From Thalassobaculum_A sp040219215 (GTDB taxonomy: Bacteria > Pseudomonadota > Alphaproteobacteria > Thalassobaculales > Thalassobaculaceae): a stretch of DNA of 64,000 nt. Where the stretch lies: positions 62,001 to 126,000 of the forward strand of contig NZ_JAVJSX010000024.1 of the NCBI RefSeq assembly GCF_040219215.1. The letters are read 5' to 3'. Made by a program: the position numbers and the translations under genes. The notes beneath the pieces were generated by a model. The model made no database searches. It saw nothing but the letters and a program-made list of their open reading frames with translations, and had not been told where the DNA came from. Each line of letters starts with the position of its first letter. Positions within the stretch are counted from its first letter, which is position 1. Of this stretch, positions 33,989-42,179 are shown one piece after another.

Positions 33989-34642
33989 ATGGCTGTCTGG
34001 TCCTGGACCGCTGAGTATCTGTCGATGGACGGGTTGACCAACCCGGACTTCCGGGCGTTAGCCGACCACTGGAAGGCGACGAGCCGGGCGATCGACGGCG
34101 AAGTTCCGGAAGCGGACTCGATCGACATTCACGCATTCGAGACGATCTTCCCGCATCTGGCACTGGTCGACGCCGCCGACATCAAGCACCCCAAATACAT
34201 CGCCGTCGGATCGGCATTGGTGAAGCTGCTGGGCTCAGACCCGACCAACAAGCCGTTGGAACGAGTCTACCGGGCCGACGTGTTCCAGGAGATCCAGAAA
34301 TGCTTCGAACGGTCGATCACCGAGAAGCGCCCGCTGATGTTCCGCCGCGAATTCCAGCTGATGGGCCGCAGCCTCGGATATGATCGCCTGGTCCTGCCCC
34401 TGACCCTGCACGGGGCGGTGAATCGCTTGCTGGTGGCGATCTATCCGCTCGACGGATCGCTGAAGCGGGCCTCGCAGTGGCTGAGCTATCTGCGCGCCAC
34501 CGAAGACCGGTCGGACCGCGAGTCCGCGTTTGCCGGACTGTGGGCCACCGACGTGGGTGCCACCGCCACGCCGATGCACGACAGCCGGCTGTCGATCTTC
34601 GACGATACCTACGAGCGTACCGACCGCGACCAGGACCGGTAG
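33989..34642 (+). CDS. PAS_5-type domain protein, copy 2
   Basis: 217 residues of PAS_5 layout: a helix with FRALADHWKATSRAIDGEVPEADSIDIHAFETIFPHLALVD, then a sheet (KYIAVGSALVKLLGSDPTN) and a ligand-type loop region (LMGRSLGYDRLVLPLTLHGAVNRLLVAIYPLD). After about residue 165 there is a 50-residue tail rich in charged residues, without a recognised output domain. The ATG at 33989 is where the conserved part begins; upstream, the frame is open to 33920. A perfect TTAA-N7-TTAA box stands before it, which suggests cell-cycle or motility-linked expression (inference). It is monocistronic. Confidence 0.72.
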   Translation: MAVWSWTAEYLSMDGLTNPDFRALADHWKATSRAIDGEVPEADSIDIHAFETIFPHLALVDAADIKHPKYIAVGSALVKLLGSDPTNKPLERVYRADVFQEIQKCFERSITEKRPLMFRREFQLMGRSLGYDRLVLPLTLHGAVNRLLVAIYPLDGSLKRASQWLSYLRATEDRSDRESAFAGLWATDVGATATPMHDSRLSIFDDTYERTDRDQDR

Positions 34643-34664
34643 CGACTACGCCCCGGACGGCCGC

Positions 34665-35177
34665 CTACCGACCCCTCGATCGCCGAACTTCATCATAGGC
34701 TTCGGTCAGCCGCGCGAGCACGGACGACGCGTGCTGCCCGTTGGCGCCACCGACCGGGTCCTCGACGTGGATGACGCGAAGCTCGTCCATGAAGGCATTC
34801 CACATCGGCTCCCCGCCCTGCTCCAGCAGTTGCGCCCTGATGCTGAGTTCCTCGGTGACCGGCAGGTGCCGGCGTCCCCACGCGCCGATGGCCGCAAGAA
34901 CCGGTACCAGTTGGATCGCCGGTTCGGTCAGGCTGTAGATGGCCTTCTGGCTGTGGCTGGGGTCATCGCGCTTGCTGATCAAGCCAAGTGATACCAGGCG
35001 CTTGAGCCGGGCGGCCAGGATATTGGAGGCGATCCCCTCGTGCGAACGCGTCAGAAGTTCGCGGAAGTGGCGCCGGTTCCCGAACATCATGTCGCGGATC
35101 ACCACCAGGCTCCACCGGTCGCCCAACACCTCCATCGTCAGATTGATCGGGCATCCCGACCGCCGCTCGATCTTCAC
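34665..35177 (-). CDS. HxlR family transcriptional regulator, copy 2
   Basis: 170 residues beginning MKIERRSGCPINLTMEVLGDRW with the family cysteine at position 9, then the winged helix (SLVVIRDMMFGNRRHFRELL, EGIASNILAARLKRLVSLGLISKRDD) and a C-terminal extension of about 60 residues. It is divergent from a RibD-type reductase; a perfect 7-base inverted repeat lies in the 89-base gap, so it likely controls both genes. It shares arrangement, but little sequence, with the HxlR gene at 28073. Confidence 0.9.
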   Translation of the reverse strand: MKIERRSGCPINLTMEVLGDRWSLVVIRDMMFGNRRHFRELLTRSHEGIASNILAARLKRLVSLGLISKRDDPSHSQKAIYSLTEPAIQLVPVLAAIGAWGRRHLPVTEELSIRAQLLEQGGEPMWNAFMDELRVIHVEDPVGGANGQHASSVLARLTEAYDEVRRSRGR

Positions 35178-35195
35178 GCATCAGCTCCCCTCAAA

Positions 35196-35251
35196 AACCG
35201 ATTGCAAAATAGGATCGGTTATGCGATTCCACAACCAGTTGCAATATGCAA
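35196..35251. promoter_or_regulatory. Operator candidates between HxlR gene and reductase
   Basis: AACCGAT (35196-35202) and ATCGGTT (35214-35220) form a perfect 7-base inverted repeat with an 11-base spacer. A second palindrome, TTGCA-ATA-TGCAA, occupies 35239-35251, overlapping the start region of the reductase. The first has nearly the same geometry as the repeat before the other HxlR gene. Confidence 0.55.
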
Positions 35252-35266
35252 TCACATTTGGAGAAG

Positions 35267-35920
35267 ATGGCTGTGACCAAGGTTCGTGTTTCCTGTTTCA
35301 CCCTGTCGATTGACGGCTTCGGCGCCGGCCCTCGGCAGAGCCTCGACAATCCGCTCGGGGCGGGGGGCGAAGCCCTCCACGAATGGATGTTTCCAACCCG
35401 GTTCTTTCAGCACACCCTGCTGGGAAGCGATCAGGGTACGACCGGTATCGACAACGAATTTGCCGACCGCGGGATGGCGAACCTCGGCGCCTGGATCATG
35501 GGCCGGAACATGTTCGGACCGGTGAGGGGCGAATGGCCCGACGGCACGTGGAAAGGCTGGTGGGGCGACAACCCGCCCTACCACACCGATGTCTTCGTCC
35601 TCACCAACCATGAACGTCCGCCGCTGGCCATGGAGGGCGGCACCGTGTTTCATTTCGTGACCGACGGAATCCACGCTGCGCTTGAACGGGCGAAAGCCTC
35701 GGCAGGTGACCGGGACATCCGGATCGGCGGCGGCGTCAGCACGATCAGACAGTACCTGGAAGCCGGCCTTGTCGACGAGATGCACCTGGCGATCAGCCCC
35801 GTACTTCTGGGCACCGGCGAGCACCTGCTCGGGGCGATCGACCTTCCGGCACTCGGCTTCGACCGCGTCGACTACACGCCGACGCCGGCGGCGGCCCACT
35901 ACGTCCTCAGAAAGCAATAA
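35267..35920 (+). CDS. RibD C-terminal/dihydrofolate-reductase-like family protein (YyaP-like)
   Basis: 217 residues. VSCFTLSIDGFGAGPRQS at the N-terminus, ANLGAWIMGRNMFGPVRGEW, FVLTNHERPPLAMEGGTVFHFVTDG and IGGGVSTIRQYLEAGLVDEMHLAISPVLLGTGEHL are the blocks of the YyaP/YwjB group, NADPH-binding reductases of unknown substrate. The HxlR regulator transcribed the other way probably controls it, as in many such pairs that respond to electrophilic stress. Start: ATG at 35267 with GGAGAAG close upstream; ATG at 35246 is in frame but lies within a palindrome. Confidence 0.88.
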   Translation: MAVTKVRVSCFTLSIDGFGAGPRQSLDNPLGAGGEALHEWMFPTRFFQHTLLGSDQGTTGIDNEFADRGMANLGAWIMGRNMFGPVRGEWPDGTWKGWWGDNPPYHTDVFVLTNHERPPLAMEGGTVFHFVTDGIHAALERAKASAGDRDIRIGGGVSTIRQYLEAGLVDEMHLAISPVLLGTGEHLLGAIDLPALGFDRVDYTPTPAAAHYVLRKQ

Positions 35921-36026
35921 AGACGGGGCAGTAGGCACGAAACAGCAGGGATGAGGCGATGCGGCGGACAACATCCTGTCCGCCGCCTGCGCATCCCGGC
36001 AGCACCGCGAGCAGCGCGTGCCGAGC

Positions 36027-36113
36027 GCCTGATATGCGCCGCTCAACCGGATCCAACTCATGGTACCGGCCTCGTTGCGATCCTTTGGGGATATGGTCGA
36101 GCCTGTTGAGCGC
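36027..36113 (-). pseudogene. Frameshifted C-terminal remnant of a DUF899 gene
   Basis: On the minus strand this stretch matches the 3' end of the DUF899 gene at 36918-37631 almost base for base: LNRLDHIPKG against FNWLDLAPKG, then, after a one-base insertion, RNEAGTMSWIRL against RNEAGTMSWVRL. It lies 7 bases beyond the stop of the first DUF899 gene, so it is the tail of a third copy or the displaced original tail of its neighbour. The rest of the 199 bases from 35921 to 36119 shows no gene. Confidence 0.75.
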
Positions 36114-36119
36114 CGGCCG

Positions 36120-36854
36120 CTAAACCTTGTCTCGATCAGGGTCCGTGACCCCGTCGTCATGCCAGATCCACCATCCGTACGGTGGGCTCTGGGGATAGCC
36201 CTCGGGTGAGTCCTCCCACGACTCTTGGCGACCGAGTGCCGTGATGTCGAGATAGTTCCAGGTGTTCCCCATTTGCTCGTCGCCACGGCCGTTGATGAAG
36301 CCGGTGCGGAACACGCGGTTGCCGTCGCGAATGAACGCGTTCGTGCCGTGCCATTCGTCCACACCGAAGTCGGCATCGAAATCGTCCGTCAGCGTGTACC
36401 AGGGGATGTGTTCCCAGCCCATCTTCGCCTTCAGGCGCCGAAGGTCGTCCTGCGACCCGCGCGAGACAAAGGCGAGGCTGGTGTCGCGGGCGCCCAGATG
36501 CGCCGGGTGCGCGACCTGATCGGCGACCATGGAACAACCGATACAGCCGCGCTCCGGCCAGCGCCCGACACCGGGCTCCATGAAAGCGCGGTAAACGATC
36601 AGCTGCCGACGGCCACCGAACAGGTCGAGCAGGCTCAGATGGCCTTTCGGCCCTTCAAAGGCATAGTCTTTCTCGACCGCCAGCCAGGGCATCCGCCGGC
36701 GTTCGGCGGCCAGGGCGTCGCGAGACCGCGAATGGGCCTTCTCCTTCACATGCAATTCATCCCATGCGGCCTTCCACTCCTCCGCCGACACAACCGGCGG
36801 CGTCCGCATTCCGAGCAGTTCGCCTCCTCGGCCATTCTCAGATGACGTGGTCAT
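36120..36854 (-). CDS. DUF899 family thioredoxin-like protein, copy 1
   Basis: 244 residues: VSAEEWKAAWDELHVKEKAHSRSRDALAAERRRMPW, then FEGPKGHLSLLDLFGGRRQLIVYRAFM, and the CIGCSMVADQVAH motif, a CxxC at the thioredoxin active-site position. The family is a redox-fold group of unknown role often annotated as dithiol-disulfide isomerase-like. The end (GWWIWHDDGVTDPDRDKV) differs from the usual tail, which appears as a broken remnant just downstream. GGAGG lies 10 bases before the ATG. It is the last gene of a three-gene operon with a small membrane protein and the second DUF899 gene. Confidence 0.88.
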   Translation of the reverse strand: MTTSSENGRGGELLGMRTPPVVSAEEWKAAWDELHVKEKAHSRSRDALAAERRRMPWLAVEKDYAFEGPKGHLSLLDLFGGRRQLIVYRAFMEPGVGRWPERGCIGCSMVADQVAHPAHLGARDTSLAFVSRGSQDDLRRLKAKMGWEHIPWYTLTDDFDADFGVDEWHGTNAFIRDGNRVFRTGFINGRGDEQMGNTWNYLDITALGRQESWEDSPEGYPQSPPYGWWIWHDDGVTDPDRDKV

Positions 36855-36917
36855 GGTTCTTGATCCTCCAGATGGTGGGTTGGATCCGAGATGTCGCGTG
36901 AGCTGTTCGCTACAGCG

Positions 36918-37631
36918 CTATGCTCGCTGCTTTCCTGCCTGTGGGTACTCGTCGTGCAGTCGGACCCAACTCATGGTGCCGGCCTCGTTGCGGCCCTTGG
37001 GGGCAAGGTCGAGCCAGTTGAACGCCCCCATCGTCAGCTCAGTGCCGCGGTGAAAGGTCGAGTAGCTGTGGAACACGGCATCGCGGTCGCCCTTCACGAA
37101 AACGCTGATGCCGAACATGTCCTCGCTGCTGCGGATCGGCGTGCCGTAGTTGTAGGTGGCGCGGCCGGCAGCGATGTCTTCAGGCGTGAACGACACGCCG
37201 AAGTCGAAGTTGAAGTCGCTTCCGTGGGACGACACCCACGGAAAGGTCCAGCCCATCCGTTCCCTGACCGCCTCGATCTGCCGTAGCGGCGCGCGCGAGA
37301 CCGCGGCGAACGCCAGATCGGCCTGTTCGAAGTGCTGCCGCGCCGCGTCGACATGGTCGACGGTGTATGAGCAGCCCGCGCAGATGTGATCCGAGCCGGG
37401 CGTCAGCATGAAGTGATAGATGGCGAGTTGGCTGCGGCCGGCGAACAGGTCGCCGAGCGTGCGCTCACCCTGCGGTCCCTCGAACACATAGGGCTTGTCG
37501 ATCCGGACCCACGGCAGTTGCCGCCGTTCGGCGCGCAGGGCGTCGAGTTGGTGGGTCATGACGCGTTCCCTGGCGAGAAGCGCCTTGCGGGCCGCCAGCC
37601 ACTCCTCGCGTGAAACTACGGGATGTTCCAT
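36918..37631 (-). CDS. DUF899 family thioredoxin-like protein, copy 2
   Basis: 237 residues with the same plan as the neighbour: VSREEWLAARKALLARERVMTHQLDALRAERRQLPWVRI, GERTLGDLFAGRSQLAIYHFML, and CAGCSYTVDHVDAARQH with the CxxC pair. The tail FNWLDLAPKGRNEAGTMSWVRLHDEY is the normal family end. The two genes share roughly a third of their residues by eye, so the duplication is old. AAGGAG is 7 bases before the ATG at 37631, which is 2 bases from the stop of the small membrane protein gene. The open frame continues upstream to 37883 but has no better start. Confidence 0.9.
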   Translation of the reverse strand: MEHPVVSREEWLAARKALLARERVMTHQLDALRAERRQLPWVRIDKPYVFEGPQGERTLGDLFAGRSQLAIYHFMLTPGSDHICAGCSYTVDHVDAARQHFEQADLAFAAVSRAPLRQIEAVRERMGWTFPWVSSHGSDFNFDFGVSFTPEDIAAGRATYNYGTPIRSSEDMFGISVFVKGDRDAVFHSYSTFHRGTELTMGAFNWLDLAPKGRNEAGTMSWVRLHDEYPQAGKQRA

Positions 37632-37633
37632 GG

Positions 37634-37927
37634 TCAGTCTCCTTCGGCTCTGTCTGCGGGTTTGATCGGCTCTCGCGAACGGCCGGAAACCAGCGTCAAC
37701 CAAGGCGACAGATGGAAGATGCCCATCAGCAGGGACATCCAGACCATGCCGTCGATCGGCAGGATCGCCGATGCTGTGGAGCACATGGCCATGCCGGCCG
37801 CATCGCTTGCCGATGCCCACGCCATAAGCGCGAAGGTCGGCGAGGCGGCAAGGCCTAGATACTTGGCCACAACGCGTGCCCATCCGGTCGATGTGCTGTC
37901 AGGGTTGGCTGCGGTGAGCAATGTCAT
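37634..37927 (-). CDS. Small membrane protein of the DUF899 operon
   Basis: 97 residues, not recognised as a named family. MTLLTAANPDSTSTGWARVVAKYLGLA leads to hydrophobic segments at about 30-50 (FALMAWASASDAAGMAMC) and 57-85 (ILPIDGMVWMSLLMGIFHLSPWLTLV), followed by a basic tail. GAGGTC precedes the ATG at 37927. It is the first gene of the operon with two DUF899 proteins (2-base gap), so it may anchor or work with these redox-fold proteins at the membrane; this is only positional inference. Confidence 0.7.
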   Translation of the reverse strand: MTLLTAANPDSTSTGWARVVAKYLGLAASPTFALMAWASASDAAGMAMCSTASAILPIDGMVWMSLLMGIFHLSPWLTLVSGRSREPIKPADRAEGD

Positions 37928-38237
37928 TGTCTGACCTCGGTCGATCTGGGCTGTTTCCAGCCGTTGCAGAACCGAACGAGGACTTAGGACGGCAGAAGCG
38001 CCGGGTGAGAGTGACAAATCTGGCGGGATTTCAATGGACGCTGCCGATCTTGAGCGCTGTGCGAACGCCTGCAACCGGCATCGAAGCATTTGCAACTGCT
38101 GATCGCGGGGTCGGCTTTGATAGGCGACAGCTTTGGTTCTCTTCGGGCGACGAGACGGCCTCGGCGGAATGGTTGAGAACCAGCCCGCTGGCCCCGGCGA
38201 TCTCGCAGACTGGCCGAACGTTCCGCCGCGTTACCGG
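37928..38237. other. 310-base region without a supported gene
   Basis: Lies between the DUF899 operon and the chemoreceptor's stop codon. GC content is lower than around it. Frames on both strands can be read through, but they show no family features or ribosome-binding sites; the promoter of the DUF899 operon should be at its left end. Confidence 0.5.
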
Positions 38238-39908
38238 CTACGCGGCCCGTACGTTCAACAGGAACCCTTCGATCGCCTTTCGAAGCTCCGCAGCCTGGAC
38301 GGTTACAATGTCTGCGGCACCCTTCACGTTCTCGGCCGCGGAACCAGCTTGCCCCGCTGCTTCGGTGACGCCGGATATGTTGGATGACACCTCTTGAGTG
38401 CCCGATGCCGCGTCTTGCACGTTGCGGGAGATCTCCCGGGTAGCGGCTTCCTGTTCCTCAACGGCGCTGGCGATTGTCGTGGCGATAACATTGATCTCGC
38501 CGACCGTGCCGGCAATGCCCTTGATTGCCGCGACGGCCTCTCCGGTTGCCATCTGGATGTCGCTCACCTGCTGGCCGATGTCTTCGGTCGCTTTCGCTGT
38601 CTGATTTGCCAGCGATTTCACCTCCGAAGCCACCACAGCAAATCCCTTGCCGGCATCACCCGCCCGCGCTGCTTCAATGGTCGCGTTCAATGCAAGCAGG
38701 TTGGTTTGCTCGGCAATGTCCTGGATCAGGTTCACAATTTCGCCGATCTTCTGTGCCGCCTCGGCCAGCCCTTCGACATGAACATTGGTTCGATTTGCAT
38801 CGTCACTGGCCTTGGAAGCAACGGTAGCCGATTGGCTGACCTGACGGCTGATCTCACCGATCGAACTGGATAGTTCTTCTGCTGCTGCAGCAACGGTCTG
38901 CACATTTGCCGATGCCTGCTCCGAGGCTGATGCAACTGCAAGGGATTGGCGGTTCGTCTCTTCGGCAATCGAGGCCATGGAAGTGGCAGTCGTCTGCATC
39001 TGCGTTGTGGCTTCAGCGACTTCGCCCAGCACGGCGGTCACCAACCGATCGAAATCGGCGGTCAGCTTCTCAATCTCCTGGGTTCGACGATCGCGCGCCT
39101 CGCGCTCACTGGCCTGCTCGACCGCCAGTTCATCCGCTCGGATCATATTGGCCCGAAAGACCTCCAGCGCGTCGGCCATGGCCCCGACTTCGTCTGCGCG
39201 CCCCAGATTGGGAACACGCACCGATTTGTCGCCTCCCGCGAGCACGCCCATCGTGACCGTCATCTCCTCGATCGGCTTCACGACCCTGCGCACGACGTAG
39301 ACGTAAAGTGCCCCCAGAACCATCGCGGCAGCAATTGCGAGCGTCCCTACCATGATCCCCATAAAGAGGCGTGTCTTGGACGCTGCTGTTTGGACCTCCA
39401 GGGCGGCACGGTCGTTCATCGCCATCTGGAACGCATTCAACGGATCAACGATGACCTGCTTGTTGCGATCATAGTTCTCATCAAACATCAGTGTGCGTGC
39501 TGCATCGAAGCGCCCCTCTGAAACCGCGAGCATTGCGGCTTCCTCGGTCTTGATGAGAGCGTCGGAGTTTTTCTTCGCCTGCTCGATGAGGTCGATTTCC
39601 GCCTGCGGCGCGCCCAGCTCCTTGAGGCGACTGACAACGCGGTCACGCGTCTTGGTTTTCTTGACCTCGTGCCAATAATTGTCCAGATGGCGCTTATCGC
39701 CGAACTGAACGTAGCGCCGGGCTTCATCGGTCAGATAGTCCGACGCCCTCGCCAAATCGTTGCCGAGTTGCTTGAACTCAGCCTGACGAGCGAGCGCGTG
39801 TCGCTCCACATCGACCGCCCGATCAAAAAGGACCACACTACCGCCTGCAAGGAGGATCGCTCCGACGATGGCGCCATTCAGCAATTTTATCGATGTCGAG
39901 ATGTTCAT
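38238..39908 (-). CDS. Methyl-accepting chemotaxis protein
   Basis: 556 residues. A membrane segment near 10-30 (LLNGAIVGAILLAGGSVVLF) is followed by a helical periplasmic sensor of about 150 residues (four-helix-bundle type), a second membrane segment (LFMGIMVGTLAIAAAMVLGALYVYVV, about 180-205), a HAMP domain with EVFRANMIRADELA, and the signalling domain. The CheA/CheW-binding hairpin tip is IQDIAEQTNLLALNATIEAARAGDAGKGFAVVASEV. No C-terminal CheR-tethering pentapeptide is seen. The ATG at 39908 is favoured over 39944. A perfect TTAA-N7-TTAAC box lies 142 bases upstream. No che genes are nearby. Confidence 0.95.
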   Translation of the reverse strand: MNISTSIKLLNGAIVGAILLAGGSVVLFDRAVDVERHALARQAEFKQLGNDLARASDYLTDEARRYVQFGDKRHLDNYWHEVKKTKTRDRVVSRLKELGAPQAEIDLIEQAKKNSDALIKTEEAAMLAVSEGRFDAARTLMFDENYDRNKQVIVDPLNAFQMAMNDRAALEVQTAASKTRLFMGIMVGTLAIAAAMVLGALYVYVVRRVVKPIEEMTVTMGVLAGGDKSVRVPNLGRADEVGAMADALEVFRANMIRADELAVEQASEREARDRRTQEIEKLTADFDRLVTAVLGEVAEATTQMQTTATSMASIAEETNRQSLAVASASEQASANVQTVAAAAEELSSSIGEISRQVSQSATVASKASDDANRTNVHVEGLAEAAQKIGEIVNLIQDIAEQTNLLALNATIEAARAGDAGKGFAVVASEVKSLANQTAKATEDIGQQVSDIQMATGEAVAAIKGIAGTVGEINVIATTIASAVEEQEAATREISRNVQDAASGTQEVSSNISGVTEAAGQAGSAAENVKGAADIVTVQAAELRKAIEGFLLNVRAA

Positions 39909-40250
39909 TCGCTGGACTCTTTCGCGCAATCCGGGGTTTAACAACGACAGTCGTCAACAGGCGAAACAGATTCCGAAACATATTCGAACCAGAATCACTC
40001 TGGATACTTCCGAGCCTCTGGCCTCGAATACGAACGTATTCTCAACAAGTTAATGCCTGATTAACAGATCACTTAAAGTAGAATGGTTGGGCAGGGCGAC
40101 CAAGCGGGCCACAAGGTGACCACGGAACGGCCAGCGGTCATCGATGCCCGAACCAACAATCTGAAGCACCGGCCTGCACAAATGCGGGGACGGCAACGCC
40201 GGGGGCCACATGCCCGCCTCGCTTCACATCAGGCAATGTACTTGGGAGAA
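39909..40250. other. Upstream region of the chemoreceptor, no gene seen
   Basis: 342 bases, clearly more AT-rich than the surroundings up to about 40080. It holds the CtrA-type box, a perfect palindrome GAATACG-AA-CGTATTC at 40026-40041 and a small hairpin CCAGA-ATCAC-TCTGG at 39990-40004. The part next to the tRNA (40083-40250) is GC-rich, and no reading frame there is convincing. Confidence 0.6.
40050..40065. promoter_or_regulatory. TTAA-N7-TTAAC (CtrA-type) box before the chemoreceptor
   Basis: TTAA (40050-40053), seven bases, TTAAC (40061-40065): the exact CtrA consensus. A further TTAA follows at 40073-40076. It lies 142 bases upstream of the chemoreceptor start; the consensus as read faces away from that gene, towards the tRNA. 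Confidence 0.55.
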
Positions 40251-40327
<77 letters not shown>

Positions 40328-40468
40328 GTCGAAGGCCGGAACCTAATGCGCATCGCCCGCTGAATCAAGCAGTGCGTGGCGGTCGCCCCAGCCACGCCGG
40401 TCGATTGCTACCGACCGCACGGGTGTGCTCGAATGCCGGCTCCCGCCGCCCGTTGAAAGCCCTCCGAG

Positions 40469-42169
40469 ATGCCACAGCCCGACACCGCCACTACCCATGC
40501 CTGCGACGTCCTGGTCATCGGCTCCGGCGCCGGCGGCCTGTCGGCGGCCGTGACCGCCGCCAAGCTCGGCCTGAAGGTGCTGGTGGTCGAGAAGGAGGAG
40601 GTCTACGGCGGCACCACGGCGCGCTCCGGCGGCTGGCTGTGGATCCCGTGCAACGGGCCGTCGGCACGCGAGGGCGTGGTCGACTCGGTCGAGGCGGCGC
40701 GCACCTACCTGCAGCACGAGACCGGCAACCATTTCGACGCCGAGCGGGTCGACGCCTTCCTCGACGCCGGCCCGAAGATGGTCGAGTTCTTCGAGCGCGA
40801 GACCGAGGTCGAGTTCGTCACCGGGCCGACCTTCTCGGACTATCACCCCGATGCGCCCGGAGGCGTGCCCGGCGGCCGCTCGATCTGCGCCGCTCCCTAC
40901 GACGGCCGTCGGCTCGGCTCGCGGCTGAAGACGCTGCGCCCGCCGCTGAGGGAGATCACCTTCGTCGGTATGATGATCGGCTCCGGCAAGGAGCTGCTGC
41001 ACTTCTTCAACGTCACCCGTTCGGTCAAGTCGGCGGCGTTCGTCGCCGGCAAGCTGGCAGCCCACATGCGCGACCTCGCCCTGCACGGCCGCGCGGTGCG
41101 GCTGACCAACGGCAACGCCTTAGCCGGTCGACTGGCCAAGTCGGCGTTCGATGCCGGGGTCGAGCTCTGGGTCTCCAGCCCGGCGGGCGAACTCACGGTC
41201 GAGGACGGCAAGGTGGTCGGCGCGGTCGTGTCGCGCGACGGCACGCCGGTGAAGGTATCGGCCGCCAAGGGTGTGGTTCTGGCAGCCGGTGGGTTTCCGC
41301 AGGACCTCGACCGGCGCAAGCAGCTGTTCGCGCACGCAGAGCACTTCTCGCCGGCTCCTCCGGGCAACACCGGCGACGGGCTGCGGCTGGGCGAAGGTGC
41401 CGGTGCGGCGGTCGAACTGGGCTACCCCAACGCCGCCGCCTGGGTCCCGATCAGCCAGGTGCCGTGGCCGGACGGCACCATGGGCACCTTCCCGCACTTC
41501 ATCGACCGGGCGAAACCCGGGGTGATCGCGACCACCGCACGGGGCGTGCGGTTCGTGAACGAGGGCAACTCCTACCACGACTTCATCCAGGCCATGGTCA
41601 AGGCCTGCGACGGCCTGGACGAGAACGCCGCTTGGCTGATCTGCGACCACCCGACGATCCGGCGCTACGGCCTGGGGTTCGTGAAGCCGTTCCCGCTGCC
41701 GCTGACCCCGCACATCAATTCCGGCTACCTGAAGCGCGGCCGCACCCTGGCGGAACTGGCAGCGGCGACCGGCATCGACGCGGCGGCGCTGGAGCGCACG
41801 GTCGCGGAGTTCAACGGCCCGGCCCGGCGCGGCGAGGACCCCGCATTCCACAAGGGCTCGACCGCCTACAACCGCTCGCTCGGCGATCCGACCGTGACGC
41901 CGAACCCGTGCGTCGCCCCGGTCGAGCGCGGGCCGTTCTATGCGGTGAAACTGGTGATCGGCGATCTCGGCACCTTCGCCGGCGTGAAGACCGATGCCAA
42001 CGCCCAGGTGCTGGACAAGGCCGGCAAGCCGATCCCGGGCCTGTACGCGGCCGGCAACGACAACGCCAGCATCATGGGCGGCAACTACCCCGGCGGCGGC
42101 ATCACCCTGGGTCCCGCGATGACGTTCGGCTGGGTCGCCGCCCGGCACATGGCGGGCGTGGCTGACTGA
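40469..42169 (+). CDS. FAD-dependent oxidoreductase, fumarate reductase/ketosteroid-dehydrogenase type
   Basis: 566 residues. The FAD-binding Rossmann motif is DVLVIGSGAGGLSAAVTAAKLGLKVLVVEKE (13-43), with GGTTARSGGWLWIP for FAD contact and, near the C-terminus, GLYAAGNDNASIMGGNYPGGGITLGPAMTFGWVAARH. A capping domain sits between. The family includes 3-oxosteroid 1-dehydrogenase, fumarate reductases and related succinate/urocanate-type reductases. No heme or FMN domain is attached and no signal peptide is seen, so it is probably cytosolic. It is monocistronic, converging on the TauD-type gene with an 10-base gap. Substrate unknown. Confidence 0.9.
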   Translation: MPQPDTATTHACDVLVIGSGAGGLSAAVTAAKLGLKVLVVEKEEVYGGTTARSGGWLWIPCNGPSAREGVVDSVEAARTYLQHETGNHFDAERVDAFLDAGPKMVEFFERETEVEFVTGPTFSDYHPDAPGGVPGGRSICAAPYDGRRLGSRLKTLRPPLREITFVGMMIGSGKELLHFFNVTRSVKSAAFVAGKLAAHMRDLALHGRAVRLTNGNALAGRLAKSAFDAGVELWVSSPAGELTVEDGKVVGAVVSRDGTPVKVSAAKGVVLAAGGFPQDLDRRKQLFAHAEHFSPAPPGNTGDGLRLGEGAGAAVELGYPNAAAWVPISQVPWPDGTMGTFPHFIDRAKPGVIATTARGVRFVNEGNSYHDFIQAMVKACDGLDENAAWLICDHPTIRRYGLGFVKPFPLPLTPHINSGYLKRGRTLAELAAATGIDAAALERTVAEFNGPARRGEDPAFHKGSTAYNRSLGDPTVTPNPCVAPVERGPFYAVKLVIGDLGTFAGVKTDANAQVLDKAGKPIPGLYAAGNDNASIMGGNYPGGGITLGPAMTFGWVAARHMAGVAD

Positions 42170-42179
42170 GGCTTGAGCC

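Noticed and set aside
37921..38397. Plus-strand frame between the DUF899 operon and chemoreceptor
   Set aside because: No ribosome-binding site or family feature, and it runs into the antisense of the chemoreceptor.
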